DNA of 64,000 nt from Stomoxys calcitrans (GCF_963082655.1 NC_081555.1:147709551-147773550), one strand, 5' to 3'. Positions 1-11,640 are shown, counted from the stretch's first letter. Translations and numbers: made by a program. The notes: generated by a model not told the origin, from the letters alone.

Positions 1-275
1 ATCCCATACAACATCAGTGGGTACATAAGGACTATTTTCCTCCCAAAGTGCGAAATTTGTATGGTTGCCCTTTGACATGTGCCGCTTGGAATGAATTTCC
101 ATACATCAATTTGGAGTACAACAGCAATGGTAATGATGTCACCAAGTATAAAGGATTTGAAGGGAAACTTTTGCAATTTCTTGCTGAATCACTAAATTTT
201 ACTACCAAGGTGTACATCTTGAACTCAACGGAAGTAGATGAGACATTCAAAGAACCTGATTTTATATTCAAGGAG
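1..275 (+). CDS. A1 exon 2 (partial)
   Basis: This is the end of the amino-terminal/S1 exon, ending at a GAG|GTAAGT donor (intron from 276). It matches 41425-41699 of A2 with few changes, for example D/N before YFPPK and F/L in EPDFIFKE. The conserved S1 feature is a cysteine-bearing GCPLTCAAWNEFPY block followed by a GFEGKLLQFLAESLNF segment, which is typical of the start of the IR ligand-binding domain. Confidence 0.85.
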
Positions 276-3200
276 GTAAGTGTGCCAACTTACCAGTCTT
301 GACAAGAGAAACAAGTGTAAACGCATATAGTACAGCCCTATTGGAATTGCATCGATATTAGAATGAAAACAAGTAAAAGCGTGCTAAGTTCGTCCGGGCC
401 GAATCTTATATACCCTCCACTAAAGCTCGCATTTGTCGAGTTCTTTTCCCGATATCTCCTTTTAAGCAAACAAAGGCTAAAAGAAAATAATTGATATCAA
501 GCTATATCAAGTTATAGTCCGATTCCGACCATAATTGAACTGAATATTGGAAACCATACTAGAAGTCATTGTGTAAAATGTCAGCCAATTTGAGTAAGAA
601 TTGCGGCCTTTAGAAGCTCAAGAAATGAAATAGAGGGATCGGTTTATAGAGGAGCTGTATGAGGCTATAGACCGATTCAGACCATGTTTGACAAGTATGT
701 TGAAGGTCATGGGAGAAGCCGTTGTACATAATTTCAGCAAGTTCGGAAAATAATTACGCCCTCTGGATGCTGAAGAAGTCAAGATCCCAAATCAGTTTAT
801 ATGGCAGCTATATCAGGTTATGGATCGATTTGAACCATATTTGAGACAGTTATTAGAAGTCATTACAAAACACCTCATCCTAAATTTCAGGCAAATCGGA
901 TAAGAATTGCGCCCTCTAGACGCTCAAGAAGTCAGGACCCCAGATAGGTTTATATTACAGCTATATCAGGCTATGGATCGATTTGAACCATAGTTGGCAC
1001 AGTTATTGGATATCATAACAAAACACGTCGTGCAAAATGTCATTCCAATCGGATAAGAATTGTGCCCTCTAGAAGCTAAAGAAGTCAAGACCCTAGATCG
1101 GTTTATATGGCAGCCATATCAGGTTATGAACCGATTTGAACCACAGTTGTTGGATATCATAACAAAACACGTCGTGCAAAATTTCAACCAAATCGGATAA
1201 GAATTGTGCCCTCTAGAGGCTCAAGAAATCAAGACCCAAGATCGGTTTATATGACAGCTATATCAGATTATAGAACGATTTAAACCATACTTGGCACAGT
1301 TGTTGGATGTCTTAATAAAACACATCATGCAAAATTTCAGCCAAATCGGATAGGAATTGCGCCTTCTACTGGCTCAAGAAGTCAAGACCCAAGATCGGTT
1401 TATATGACAGCTATATCAGATTATAGAACGATTTAAACCATAGTTAGCACAGTTGTTGGATATCATAACAAAACACGTCGTGCAAAATTTCATTCCAATC
1501 GGATAAGAACTGCGCCCTCTAGACGCTCAAGAAGTCAGGACCCCAGATAGGTTTATATGGCAGCTATATCAGGTTATGGACCGATTTGAACCATAGTTAG
1601 CACAGTTGTTGGATATCATAACAAAACACGTCGTGCAAAATTTCATTCCAATCGGATAAGAATTGCGCCCCCTAGAGGCTCAAGAAGTGTAGACCCAAGA
1701 TCGGTTTACACTAATAAGAAGTATTTGCGCAAAATTTCAAGCGGATAGCTTTACTCCTTCGAATGTTAGCTTTCTACAGACAGACGGACGGACAGGCGGA
1801 TAGCTAGATCGACATAAAATGTCACCACGATCAAGAATATATATACTTTAGGTGGTCTCAGACGAATATTTCGGGTAGTTACAAACAGAATAACGAAATT
1901 AGTATACGCCCATCCTATGGTGGAGGGTATAAAAAAATTTGTTAGTCAATTTTCTTGAACACTATAAAATGTATTCCGCACATGTAGGCATGTTTTTATA
2001 GGGTTTTTAAGCACTTCCCAGCAAAAAAATTTGAAAATAGGACCATAAATGCGCTTTTGATAGCCCGAACGAAATTTTGTAGGGCCGAGGTGACCAACTT
2101 TAAATTCCCACCAATGGGCCCTAAAATTTTGCATATAAACTGGATAACACCTCAGCTATAACCATGTCAAATTTCATGAAGATATTTCTATCCTTATTTC
2201 CACTTATTTTTGTTACCATCCCACTGTGCGACAAGGACGAGGACGCCAGCAACGACTACGACGCTTGTGACCTACTACTTTCTATGTTTGCAGCCACTCC
2301 ATGCACCAGTTACATTTCACCGACATCGACCGATAATGAAGCCAGTTCAGTCCAACAGAACAGTACCAAGGTCTGGAGTTATTTTCAATCTCTGCACGGT
2401 TCAGAATCATGCGGAAAAGACACTCTGAGATGTGCCTCTTCCATGACGAAAAAAAAAGGAGAACACATACACCGTATCGGGCAATATTTGGATACAGCTT
2501 CCATATATACCCAACTCCCGATTTAAGGTCATGGGACCGTTAAAGGTGCATTTTTCCCCCGATTTTATTAAAATTTGGCATAGTGTGTTATGTTAAGACC
2601 AACTGGATTCTTGTGATATGGTATAGACGGAACTATATTTGAATATAGCTGCCATATAGCTTATAGAAAAATATTTTTTTAAATTTTTTTAATTTTTTTT
2701 TTTTTTTTTTTGCTTGAATTTTCTTAAGACTATTATAAAAAAAATTTTAAAATTATTGTTGTTGAGCGTGTACTTCTTGTCCCCTGCCCTGTACGCAAGT
2801 GTTGCAGCGATGTAAAAGTGTGCTATGTTCTCCGCAAACAGCGTTGCTGGAGCCGAAGCAATATGCTCGCGTTTTCCGCTGCCGCCCGTACTCAGAACGG
2901 CAAAGCTTACATGACGGTCTACTTGACCTAGCCGCAAACGACGGTACATTGCCTTCCATCGGTCTTGGTAATACCTGAAATGAAAAGAAAAATAAAAAAC
3001 AAATAAATATATATTCTATTCTTGAATTTGAAGATGTTTTCTTACCCTGACTTCGAATGCTTCCATCGCATTGCGTATCCTTGGATAGGAGGTTATATGG
3101 TTGTTCAAGGCACATTCTTCGATATTTGGTGTGGCCAATTGTTTCGTTAGCAGTAACAAGAACGACCGCCGTCTGTCACTCCTTTTTATAGGCTTCATTT

Positions 3201-6200
3201 CGTTGTTAATTTGTAAAAACAGCCAATGCAGCGACGTCCAGCATATTATTTGGGGTTGCCCAAAAAGTAATTGCGGATTTTTTAAAAGAAAGTAAATGCA
3301 TTTTTAATAAAACTTAGAATGAATTTTAATCAAATATTCTTTTTTTACACTTTTTTTCTAAAGCAAGCTTAAAGTAACAGCTGATAACTGACAGAAGAAA
3401 GAATGCAATTACAGAGTCACAAGCTGTGAAAAAATTTGTCAACGCCGACTATATGAAAAATCCGCAATTACTTTTTGGGCAACCCAATATAAAACATGAC
3501 CAACGGCCATCGTTGTGTTGCTCTTTTGCAGCTGTAAGTGCCTAGCATTTGATTCATGGTATCAACGCCATATTTGTTGGCTTTGTAATCTAATATGGCA
3601 TAGGGCTTCCGCTTCTCGGTTTGCTTATCAACGAGGCAGGTGTAGTGCATTGTGGAGAGCAAGTTCACCACTTCATTTTTTTTCGGCACGTATGAGCATA
3701 ACGATATATCCCCCTCGTTGAACCCAAATAATGTACTATTAATGGTGCGCTTCGGCTTCTTCTTGTTTTGTTGTAGCGCACTGTAGCAACATATGCGGTC
3801 TTCCTCCTCAACAAAATACGCGCCAAGTCAAGAGTAGTAAAGAAATTATCCGCTTATATAGTACGGCCAACATTTAATATTTTTCCATAAGATCCATCAC
3901 TACGTTCTGCCCTTGGTTTATCTCTCGTTGTTGGTTTGGCACTTTTCCAGAATATATCATTCCCTTCACAGGATAATAACTCTGTGAGTCGCATAATCAC
4001 CATATTTAGCTGACTTTGACGTAATATATTGTGTGAAGCGGGTGCGGCCTCTGTAAGGGAACAACTGCTCATCAACTGTTAGTGCTTCATGAAGAGTGTA
4101 AGCTGCTGCCAAGTTATGCTGCAACATTTCTCAAATGTCGTCAATAGCCGCAGTTTTGCTGTTGATGAGTCGCTGTTGTCGAGTGTTTCCATTGTCGAAT
4201 CGAATAAATTGCTTTATACACATGAAGCGATCGTACGACAACGCAGCTTTGTATATTGGGCAACGCGTCGCGTCCCATAATTCCATAGCTGGTTCATGGT
4301 TTGATCTTGTGAGTCCAGCATACAAAAGAATAGATACACTGTCATTGGCTTCCACTCCTTTTTCTTCGTGGGATTCGCCAAATTCCATGCACCTGTAACC
4401 TTCCTGCCTTTACGATTTGTTTCACGTAGCACTAAGTGTATTATTTCCTCTGTCATGATTGAACGCATTATTGTATAGGGGTCGTGTTTATTTCCTGTTG
4501 GTCCTGGTTTCTTTCTTCTGTTGTCGACCACGTTATGATAACGAATGCGCGATGTTGGTGGTGCTTTTTACTCCATTGGGTGCCATCTTCACCAATATAG
4601 TAACTTTCATTCGTTTCCTGTCCATCATTTTCTTCCTCTTCACCAATGTCGTCATCAGTATCTTCATTTAGCTCGATGTATCCTTCAGTTTCGGCATCTG
4701 ATTCTTCAGCATGTTGGTATGTGCGATCTTCATCATCCTCAACTTCATAATTATCAATTGCAGCAATATCAATTTCTTCATCCATATCTTCGTCCATAAA
4801 ATCAGCAAATCAATAAAATCAGCAAAGTTTTTATCATCATCCCTAATGCCTATGAGTTTAGGTCTTTGTGTTGAAACAATAAAAAAATTATAATGATGAC
4901 CAAAAACATGCAATTATTAGTGAAATTCAGTACAAGGTCCATATGGACCTATTTACACGTCTGCGTACTATTCTCACTAAAACCTCAATAACTCCTAAAG
5001 TAATGATCCGATCAGCTTGATTTTTTTTCCAAAAGATGCGCAACAAAATACTCTTGGAATGCAGAGTAACTTTGGGGGTGGGTTGTAGTGGCCGAAGTAG
5101 GAGTAATTTCAATTTGAAAAGGCAAAAAGATCCCTAGGGACCTTCTCACTCATCGGAGGGTTAAACTTGAATCGGACTGCACTCATTGATATGGGAGAAG
5201 TTTTTCCCTGTTCCTTAGGGCTAAATTTGCAATTTTATATATACACATATCCGAGTCGGTGGGGTGCACTCAAAATACGGCCTGACATTTATGCCTTTCT
5301 GCTTGTTGCATATAAATAACATTAAACCCAATAACCTCTCTCTCTCTCGTTTCAGATTTTTTCCAAGCATGCTGATATATCCCTAGCTGGATATTATTAT
5401 AAATGGGCTCTAGATCCCAACACTACTTATTCACAAACGGATCACTACTACCTATCGCATACGTATATGGTGGCGAATATTTTTAGCATCTATAGTACAT
5501 ATGAAAAAATGGCCCTTCCATTTCAATTGAAATTATGGTATTTAATTGGATCTGTGTTTGTCCTCAGCTCACTTTTAATACTCACATGTGGATGTTGCAC
5601 AGGACCCCGAGTTAGGGCACGCAACTATATCATAGGCGAAGACAACAGCACACCCCAATATCACCTGCTAACTTTAGCTTTGGGAGCAACTATGCCAACG
5701 CGTCAAGTGCCACGTTATAATTTTGCACGCTTCCTGCTTGTCTGCTGGATGTTGACCACTCTGGTGCTGCGCAGTGCCTATCAATCGGGAATGTATCAAA
5801 TGCTACGTGACAACATACAACGTAATCCTCCGCAAACGATAGCGGATGTGCTCAAACAGAACTATGTGATACTGCTGAAGGGCACCCACATGGCTTTGGC
5901 CCAAACTCTGCCGGATATGCGAAATGTGCGAACATTAAATGGCAGCTTTTTGCAAACGTTTCCGGAATTATTGCAGTCAAACGAACTGACGGCCATAGTA
6001 ACGCAATATGAATATTTTGGCTATTTTCGACAAATTAATGCCGCATCCTGGCATCGTTTGCATTTGGTGAATGAGCGCATCTACACCAAACCACTGGCCA
6101 TGAATGTTCGCACACACTCGTATTTGGTGGAGGAATTCAATAGGCAAATTCAGACAGCTAAAACCTTTGGCTTTGACACACTATGGGCTCGCGAATCCTT

Positions 6201-6405
6201 TGGAAACCAAGCGATGAAAAATAATGCCGACTATGATCCCAAGATGTTGGCCACTAAGAATATGTCCATGAAGGAGTTGGGAGCTGTTTTCATGATTTTG
6301 ATCTGGTTGCATGTGATGGCCATGGTCATTTTCATAATCGAACTGATATGGCACAAATGGGGAGCAGCTGTGCTAAGAAATTATCACAAAACACTAGCCA
6401 AATGA
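1..6405 (+). CDS. Ionotropic receptor A, copy 1 (A1), 5' end outside window
   Basis: Partial divergent insect ionotropic receptor, a ligand-gated cation channel of the variant iGluR family expected in the dendritic membrane of chemosensory neurons. Visible coding parts are the rest of exon 2 (1-275) and exon 3 (5356-6405). The intron is GT-AG in phase 0, 5.1 kb long, and holds an INE and a piggyBac relic. Exon 1 and the first half of exon 2 lie left of the window. The reading frame starts at base 3 and is open throughout. Exon 3 carries TM1, TM2 with the family-typical block LVLRSAYQSGMYQML, the S2 half of the ligand-binding domain and TM3. It differs from A2 at 8 of 349 exon-3 residues. Membership of the Ir7-like group is a guess; the IR family call is firm. 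Poly(A) signals follow at 6485 and 6537. Confidence 0.88.
368..1935 (-). mobile_element. INE-A element (DINE-1/Helentron-like, non-autonomous)
   Basis: Starts with ACAAGTAAAAGCGTGCTAAG, the reverse complement of the canonical TTACTTGT end, followed by a GC palindrome and TATACCCTCCAC. It ends with a GGTGGAGGGTATA inverted partner. Inside are about nine diverged units of roughly 150 bp containing CGGTTTATATGGCAGCTATATCAG, then a GACGGACGGAC microsatellite and an AAGAATATATATACTTTA block. No coding capacity. Confidence 0.8.
1936..2744. repeat. Decayed INE-like repeat in A1 intron 2
   Basis: This stretch keeps INE words such as CCGATTTTATTAAAATTTGGCA and ATATAGCTGCCATATAG but no clean ends. It matches 42822-43756 of copy 2. 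The 120-codon ORF at 2164-2526 is not kept in copy 2 and is not taken as a gene. It ends in a long T tract (about 2690-2711) where copy 2 has received an INE-B insertion. Confidence 0.5.
2753..2974 (-). pseudogene. piggyBac C-terminal cysteine-rich exon
   Basis: Follows an acceptor TTTCAG|GTATTACC and encodes SCKLCRSEYGRQRKTRAYC followed by an SSNAVCGEH block, the zinc-binding C-terminal domain of piggyBac transposases. The matching donor is GTCAGG|GTAAGA, with the exon ending at 3046. Joining at this intron keeps one frame, so the split is a genuine ancestral intron rather than a frameshift. Confidence 0.7.
3249..3487. mobile_element. mariner MITE inside piggyBac relic
   Basis: About 239 bp with mirrored ends TTGGGGTTGCCCAAAAAG and CTTTTTGGGCAACCCAA, next to TA. 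The matching place in copy 2 (near 47088, ATATTATAAAAC) is an empty site, so this copy inserted after the duplication or was lost cleanly from copy 2. Its ends match the mariner at 28056-29008. Confidence 0.85.
5161..5240 (+). repeat. SINE tail fragment next to piggyBac TTAA
   Basis: ACTTGAATCGGACTGCACTC and following bases match the tail half of the tRNA-derived SINE seen complete at 23368-23658. In the SINE the same point reads GAGCTTAAACTTG, so the piggyBac used the SINE's own TTAA as target. Confidence 0.6.
5356..6405 (+). CDS. A1 exon 3: channel and S2 domain
   Basis: The acceptor is a CT-rich tract ending TTTCAG at 5351-5355. The exon opens in phase 0 with IFSKHADISL, matching the ADLSLGSF opening of gene B exon 3. 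The in-frame ATG at 5467 is internal, not the gene start. The exon encodes 349 residues and a TGA stop. Confidence 0.88.
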   Translation: MFSKHADISLAGYYYKWALDPNTTYSQTDHYYLSHTYMVANIFSIYSTYEKMALPFQLKLWYLIGSVFVLSSLLILTCGCCTGPRVRARNYIIGEDNSTPQYHLLTLALGATMPTRQVPRYNFARFLLVCWMLTTLVLRSAYQSGMYQMLRDNIQRNPPQTIADVLKQNYVILLKGTHMALAQTLPDMRNVRTLNGSFLQTFPELLQSNELTAIVTQYEYFGYFRQINAASWHRLHLVNERIYTKPLAMNVRTHSYLVEEFNRQIQTAKTFGFDTLWARESFGNQAMKNNADYDPKMLATKNMSMKELGAVFMILIWLHVMAMVIFIIELIWHKWGAAVLRNYHKTLAK

Positions 6406-6484
6406 CACATTGCAGGAGCATATTACCATTGAAGAGAGATAATGTTATGACACTTTGCTAAGCACTCAATTTTTAAGAAATTTC

Positions 6485-6546
6485 AATAAATACTTACCGC
6501 GCTATAGTGTACTTGAACTGATAATTAGAACTTCTGAATAAATAAA
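6485..6546 (+). terminator. Poly(A) signals of A1
   Basis: AATAAA at 6485-6490, with overlapping AATAAATAAA at 6537-6546, lies 80-140 bp after the stop codon. Both sites are kept after A2 (50101-50106 and 50153 onward). Confidence 0.55.
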
Positions 6547-6662
6547 CCAGTAAACACGTTTTGAGTTCATTAAGGGGTCGAGAGAGGGCGCATATAGAGG
6601 GGGAAGTCTCCAAACGTGTTTCTCTATCCAGTCGGTTTCCATCATGCGTCTGCGTTTATTTC

Positions 6663-8203
6663 AACAAGTAAAAGCGTGCCAAGTTCGGCAGGTCCGGATC
6701 TTATATACCCTCCACCATGGATCTCATTTGTCGAGTTCTTTCCAAAACATCTCTTCTTAGGCAAAAAATTATATAAGAAAAGATTTGCTCTGCTATTAGA
6801 GCGATATCAAGATATGATCCGGTTTAGACCACAATTAGATTATATGTTGGAGACATGTGTAAAATGTCAGCCAATTCGAATAAGAATTGTGCCCTTCAGG
6901 GGCTCAAGAAATGAATAGAGAGATCGATTTATATGGGTGCTGTATCAGGCTATAGACCGATTCAGACCATAACAAACACGTATTTTAATGGTCATGCGAG
7001 GATCCGCTGTATAAGATTTCAGGCAAATCGAATAATAATTGCGACCTCTAGAGGCTCAAGAGGTCAAGATCCCAGATCGGTTTATATGGCAGCTATATCA
7101 GGTTATAGACCGATTTCAACCTTATTCGGCACAGTTGTTGAAATAAAATACGTCATGCAAAATTTTAGCCAAATCGGATAGGAATTGCGCCCTCTAGAAG
7201 CTCAAGAAGTCAAATCCCCAGATCTGTTTATATGACAGCTATATCAGGTTATGGACCGATGTCAACCATACTTGGCACAGTTGTTGGATATCATAACGAA
7301 ATACTTCGTGCAAAAATTCATTTAAACCGGATAAGAATTGTGCCCTCTAGAGGCTCAAGAATTCAAGACCCAAGATCGGTTTATATGGCAGCTATATCAG
7401 GTTATGGACCGATTTGAACCATACTTGGCACAGTTGTTGGCTATCATAACAAAACACGTCGTGCGAAATTCCATTCTAATCGGATAAGAATTGCGCCCTC
7501 TAGAGGCTCAAGAAGTCAAGACCCAAGATCGGTTTATATGGCAGCTATATCACGTTATGGACCGATTTGAACCATACTAAGCAGAGTTGTTGGAAGTCAT
7601 ACAAAAACACCTCATGCAAAATTTCTGTCAAATCGGATAAGAATTGCGCACTCTAGAGGCTCAAGAAGTCAAGACCCAAGATCGGTTTATATGGCAGGTA
7701 TATCAAAACATGAAGCGATTTGGCCCATTTACAATACCAACTGACCTACAGTAATAAGAAGTATTTGTGCAAAATTTCAAGCGGCTAGCTTTACTCCTTC
7801 GGAAGTTAGCGTGCAGACAGACAGACGGACAGACGGACGGACATGGCTAGATCGACATAAAATGTCGCGATGATCAAGAATATATATACTTTATGGGGTC
7901 TCAGATGAATATTTCGAGTAGTTACAAACAGAATGACGAAATTAGTATACCATCTTATGGTGGAGGGTATAAAAAATTATTTGTGCAAAATTTCAAGCTC
8001 CTAGCTTTAATCCTTCGAAAGTTAGCGTGCTTTCGACAGACAGACGGACGGACAGACGGATGGACATGGCTTGATCGACTTAAAATGACATGACGATCAA
8101 GAATATATATACTTTATGGGGTCTTAGACGCATATTTCGAGGTGTTAGAAACAGAATGACGAAATTAGTATACCCCCATCCGATGGTGGAGGGTATAAAA
8201 AGG
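6663..8203 (-). mobile_element. INE-A element with duplicated TATACCC-end
   Basis: Begins ACAAGTAAAAGCGTGCC and runs through about seven 150-bp units to a GGTGGAGGGTATA end near 7975. A second copy of the terminal 230 bp (microsatellite plus GGTGGAGGGTATA) follows at 7976-8203, and an INE-B abuts it. In copy 2 the equivalent element (50280-51735) has a single terminal block. Confidence 0.75.
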
Positions 8204-9170
8204 TGTTAAGTTCGACCGGGCCGAACTTGGATACCCACCACCTCGGGTGTAAACCACCTTTCATCAAAATCCGGTGAAATTTGCCGATTTGGACCAAATA
8301 CTAATAAGTACAGTAGCTATATCTAAAAATTAACCGATCTCAACCATTTACGACACGGATGTAGAGAAGCCTAACATAAGTCACTGCGTCAAATTTCAGT
8401 GAAATCGGATTATAAATGCGCCTTATATGGGGTCAAGACTTGAAACCGACATATCGGTCTATATGGCAGTTATATCCAAATCTGGACCGATTTGGGCCAA
8501 GTTGCAGAAAAATGTCGAAGAGCCTAACACAACTCACGGTCCCAAATTTCGGCAACATCGGACAATAAATGCGCCATTTATTGGCCCAAAACCTTAAATC
8601 GAGAGATCGGTCTACATGCAAATCTGAACCGATCAGGCTCAACTTGAAGAAAGATGTCGAAGGGCCTTAAACAACTCACTGTTCCTAAATTCAGCAAAAT
8701 TGGATAAGAATATGTCCATGAAGGATAAGAAATCTTTTTATGGACCAAAGACCCTAAATCGGAGGATCGCTCTATATGGCAGCTATATCCAAATCTGGAC
8801 CGATTTGAGCCAAACTGACGTAGGATATTGAAGGGCCTATCGCAACTCACTGTCCAAAATTTCAGCAGAATCGGATAATAAATGTGGCTTTTATGGGGGC
8901 TATATCAAGATATAGTCCGATATAGCCCATCTTCGAACTTAACCTGCTTATGGACAAAAAGGAATCTTTGCAAAGTTTCAGCTCAATATCTCTAGTTTTA
9001 AAGGCTGTAGCGTGATTTCAACAGACAGACGGACGGACATGGCTAGATCGTCTTAGATTTCTACGCTGACCAAGAATAAATGTACTTTATAGGGTCGGAG
9101 TTGGATATTTTGATGTGTTTCAAACGGAATGACAAAATGAATATACCCCCATCCTTCGGTGGTGGGTATA
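8204..9170 (-). mobile_element. INE-B element
   Basis: Starts in the GTTAAGTTCGACCGGGCCGAAC palindrome and ATACCCACCACC; ends CCTTCGGTGGTGGGTATA. Units contain GATCGGTCTATATGGCAG. Copy 2 holds the same element (51736-53042), broken by a mariner. Confidence 0.78.
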
Positions 9171-9891
9171 CAAATTTTCAGTTTTGGACCAATTTTTTTT
9201 TTTTTTTTTTCAGTGTACCTACGAGTGAAATTATCTCATTTGGTATTTAATCCGGACCGAGAGCTTATCCTGTCTTAAGTATGCCTCTGACATCTCTTAT
9301 CTTATCTCTTATTTCATCAAGGTCCAAATGTAAAGCCATTCCCTCAGTTCGATATGTATTGTAGTTACGTCATTGTGGTCTTTTTGTTGTCCATGCAAGC
9401 TGGGAGGCCATGCTAGCATTGACAGGACATCCTGTATTAATCAGGACAAAATCAACCGAACCTTCACCACCAACTTAATGTCGACGAGACTGAGAGCGTT
9501 GCCCAAGACTTCCCAAGTTTTAATAGGACTGGGGCAGTTGCTGCATTGGCCCGGAAGCCATTTCCAGTAGATTTCACTCCACATGACTCAGGTTCTAGAA
9601 AACTACAACTGTCAGATCAGGGGTTCATCAATCCGCTTCCGTGTGTTCCAGTATGCCATAAATAGTATTTAACTGGTCTCAATCCGAATGTCATCCGGGC
9701 ATGTCATAAATTTATCGCTGACAAAGGCCAACAAGCCGCCCTATGTGGAACAGACGCTGCTGGATTTATTGGCAGGATACCATCTCCGGCCAAAATTAGG
9801 TTCAGCGGGGTGGTTAAACCCGTTCTCTCTCCTAAGATACCATAGTGGGGTATCAATCCGTTTATACATCTACTTCCTGTCTGTCTCCTTT
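9171..9891. repeat. Unclassified repeat or relic between two INEs
   Basis: About 700 bp between an INE-B end and an INE-B start, matching 53043-53743 in copy 2 with small indels. It opens with a T tract followed by CAGTGTACCTACGAGTG. No long ORF or recognisable domain is conserved. It may be a degraded retroelement. Confidence 0.35.
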
Positions 9892-11291
9892 TATACCCAC
9901 CACCGAAGGATGGGGGTATATTCATTCTGTCATTCAATTTGAAACACATCGAAATACCCATTTCCGACACTATAAAGTTAATATAATCTTGATCAGCTTA
10001 AAAATCTGAGACCATCTAGACATGTCCGTCTGTCTGTTGAAATCACGCTACAGTCTTCAAAAATAGAGACATTGAACTGAAACTTTGCACAGATTCTTTT
10101 TTTTTTTGTCCATAAGCAGGTTAAGTTCGAAAATGGGCTATATCGGACTATATCTTGATATACCCCCATATAGACCGATCCACCGATTAAGGGTCTAAGG
10201 CACATAAAGCCATATTTATTATCCGATTTTGCTAAAATTTGGGACAGTGAGTTATGTTAGGCCCTCCGACATCCTCCGTTAATTTGGCTCAGATCGGTCC
10301 AGATTTGGATATAGCTGCCATATAGACCGATCCTCCGATTTAAGGTCTTAGGGCCATAAAAACCACATATTAATCAGAGTTTGCTAAAATTTGGGACAGT
10401 GAATTGTATTAGGCCCTTCGACATCCTTCGTCAATTTGGCGTAGATCGGTCCACATTTGGATATAGCTGCCATATAGACCGATCTCTCAGTTTTAGGTTT
10501 TAGGGCCATAAAAACCACATATTAATCAGATTTTGCTGAAATTTGGGACAGTGAGTTGTATTAGGCCCTTCGACATCCTTCGTCAATTTGGCGTAGATCG
10601 GTCCAGATTTGGATATAGCTGCCATATAGACCGATCTCTCAGTTTTAGGTTTTAGGGCCATAAAAGCCACATTTATTTTCCGATTTTGCTGAAATTTGGG
10701 ACAGCGAGTTATGTTAGGCCCTTCAACATCCTTCGTCCGTTTGGCCTAGATCGGTTCAGATTTGGATATAGTTGCCATACAGACCGATCTCTCGAGTCAA
10801 TGTTTTAGACCCATGAAAGGGGCATTTATTGTCCGATGTTGCCGAAATTTGGGACAGAAAGATAAGTTAAGCCCCTCCACATATTTCTGCAATTTGGTCT
10901 AGATTGATGGAAATTTGCATACAGCTATATTGACCGATATCTCGATTTAAAGTCTAGGCTTCAAAAAAGGCGCATTTATAATCCGATTTTACTGAAATTC
11001 GACACAGTGACTTATGTTTGGATTTTCAACATCCGTGTCGTATATGGTTCAGCTCGGTTTATTTTTAAATACGGCTACTAAACCGACCAATATTTTGTTA
11101 TACACAATTGAACAATGACTTGTACTTATTAGTATTTGGTCCAAATCAGCACATATTTCGATATAACTGCTATGGGACATAAGGTATGCAATTTTTACCG
11201 GATTTGATGAAAGGTAGGTGGGTATCCAAAGTTACGAGGTGGTGGGTATCCAAAGTTACGCCCGGCCGAACTTAACGCCTTTTTACTTGTT
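9892..11291 (+). mobile_element. INE-B element, full length
   Basis: Starts TATACCCACCACCGAAGG and ends in the CCCGGCCGAACTTAACGCC palindrome and TTTTTACTTGTT. Has the CTTGATCAGC block, a GTCTGTC microsatellite and several units of about 150 bp. The copy-2 counterpart (53744-54893) has lost its right end. Confidence 0.8.
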
Positions 11292-11299
11292 CTCTCTCT

Positions 11300-11640
11300 C
11301 TCCTCTCCCTGTTCATCCACTTTAATTTGAACACGAACTACAAATTACAATTTTCATCCGATCGTCTCCAAATTTAACATTTTGTTAGGCCTCCAGAGGA
11401 AGTCCATTGAAACTGTAAGAAATCGGCTCATATTTGGATACACCTCACATATATGCTCGTCCGATTTGAACTTGTTCTGCATTAAAGTCATTTGTTAACC
11501 GATCCCCGAAAAATTTGGTACGAATGCATCTCTTACTGACGAATTTCTTAAAAATCTGTTCGTTTAACTCCCACATGTAGGTATCGTTCGATTTTTGCTG
11601 CTAGAGCCTGTTTAAAATCATTTCTGAACAGATCTTCCCA
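11300..11640 (+). repeat. Decayed fragment of a second INE-like family (type Z)
   Basis: Words such as CATCCGATCGTCTCCAAATT and ATATATGCTCGTCCGATTT match the type Z element at 39135-40262, but the ends are lost. Most of it is absent in copy 2. Confidence 0.45.

Larger units (their letters stand above)
2745..5160 (-). pseudogene. piggyBac-like transposase relic (copy 1)
   Basis: Reads right to left. A terminal sequence CCCTCCGATGAGTGAG abuts a TTAA at 5161-5164, as expected for piggyBac. An acidic N-terminus begins MDEDMDEEIDI at 4797. Fragments of the DDE_Tnp_1_7 domain follow in several frames, including a GVDTMNQMLG block (third catalytic Asp). A 71 bp intron (2975-3045) precedes a C-terminal cysteine-rich domain with CKLC and CGEH motifs that stops at 2753. 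It is broken by frameshifts, loss of part of the central domain and a mariner MITE. The terminal repeat on the left is missing. It is a dead element, older than the A-B duplication because copy 2 shares it. Confidence 0.85.
276..5355 (+). other. A1 intron 2, transposon-filled
   Basis: Phase-0 GT-AG intron of 5.08 kb; the same intron in A2 is 7.24 kb. From left to right it holds an INE-A copy, a decayed INE-like stretch (about 1936-2740), a piggyBac relic on the opposite strand containing a mariner MITE, and the tail of a SINE. Nothing suggests an extra receptor exon. Confidence 0.75.

Noticed and set aside
2164..2526. 120-codon + strand ORF starting MSNFMKIFLSLFPLIF, looking like a secreted protein
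   Set aside because: The sequence is part of a decayed INE-like repeat, and the matching place in copy 2 (42964 onward) has stops and frameshifts.
6920..7720. CRISPR-like regular repeats
   Set aside because: Units of about 150 bp are diverged over their whole length, with no short constant repeat and unique spacers; this is a eukaryotic INE core.
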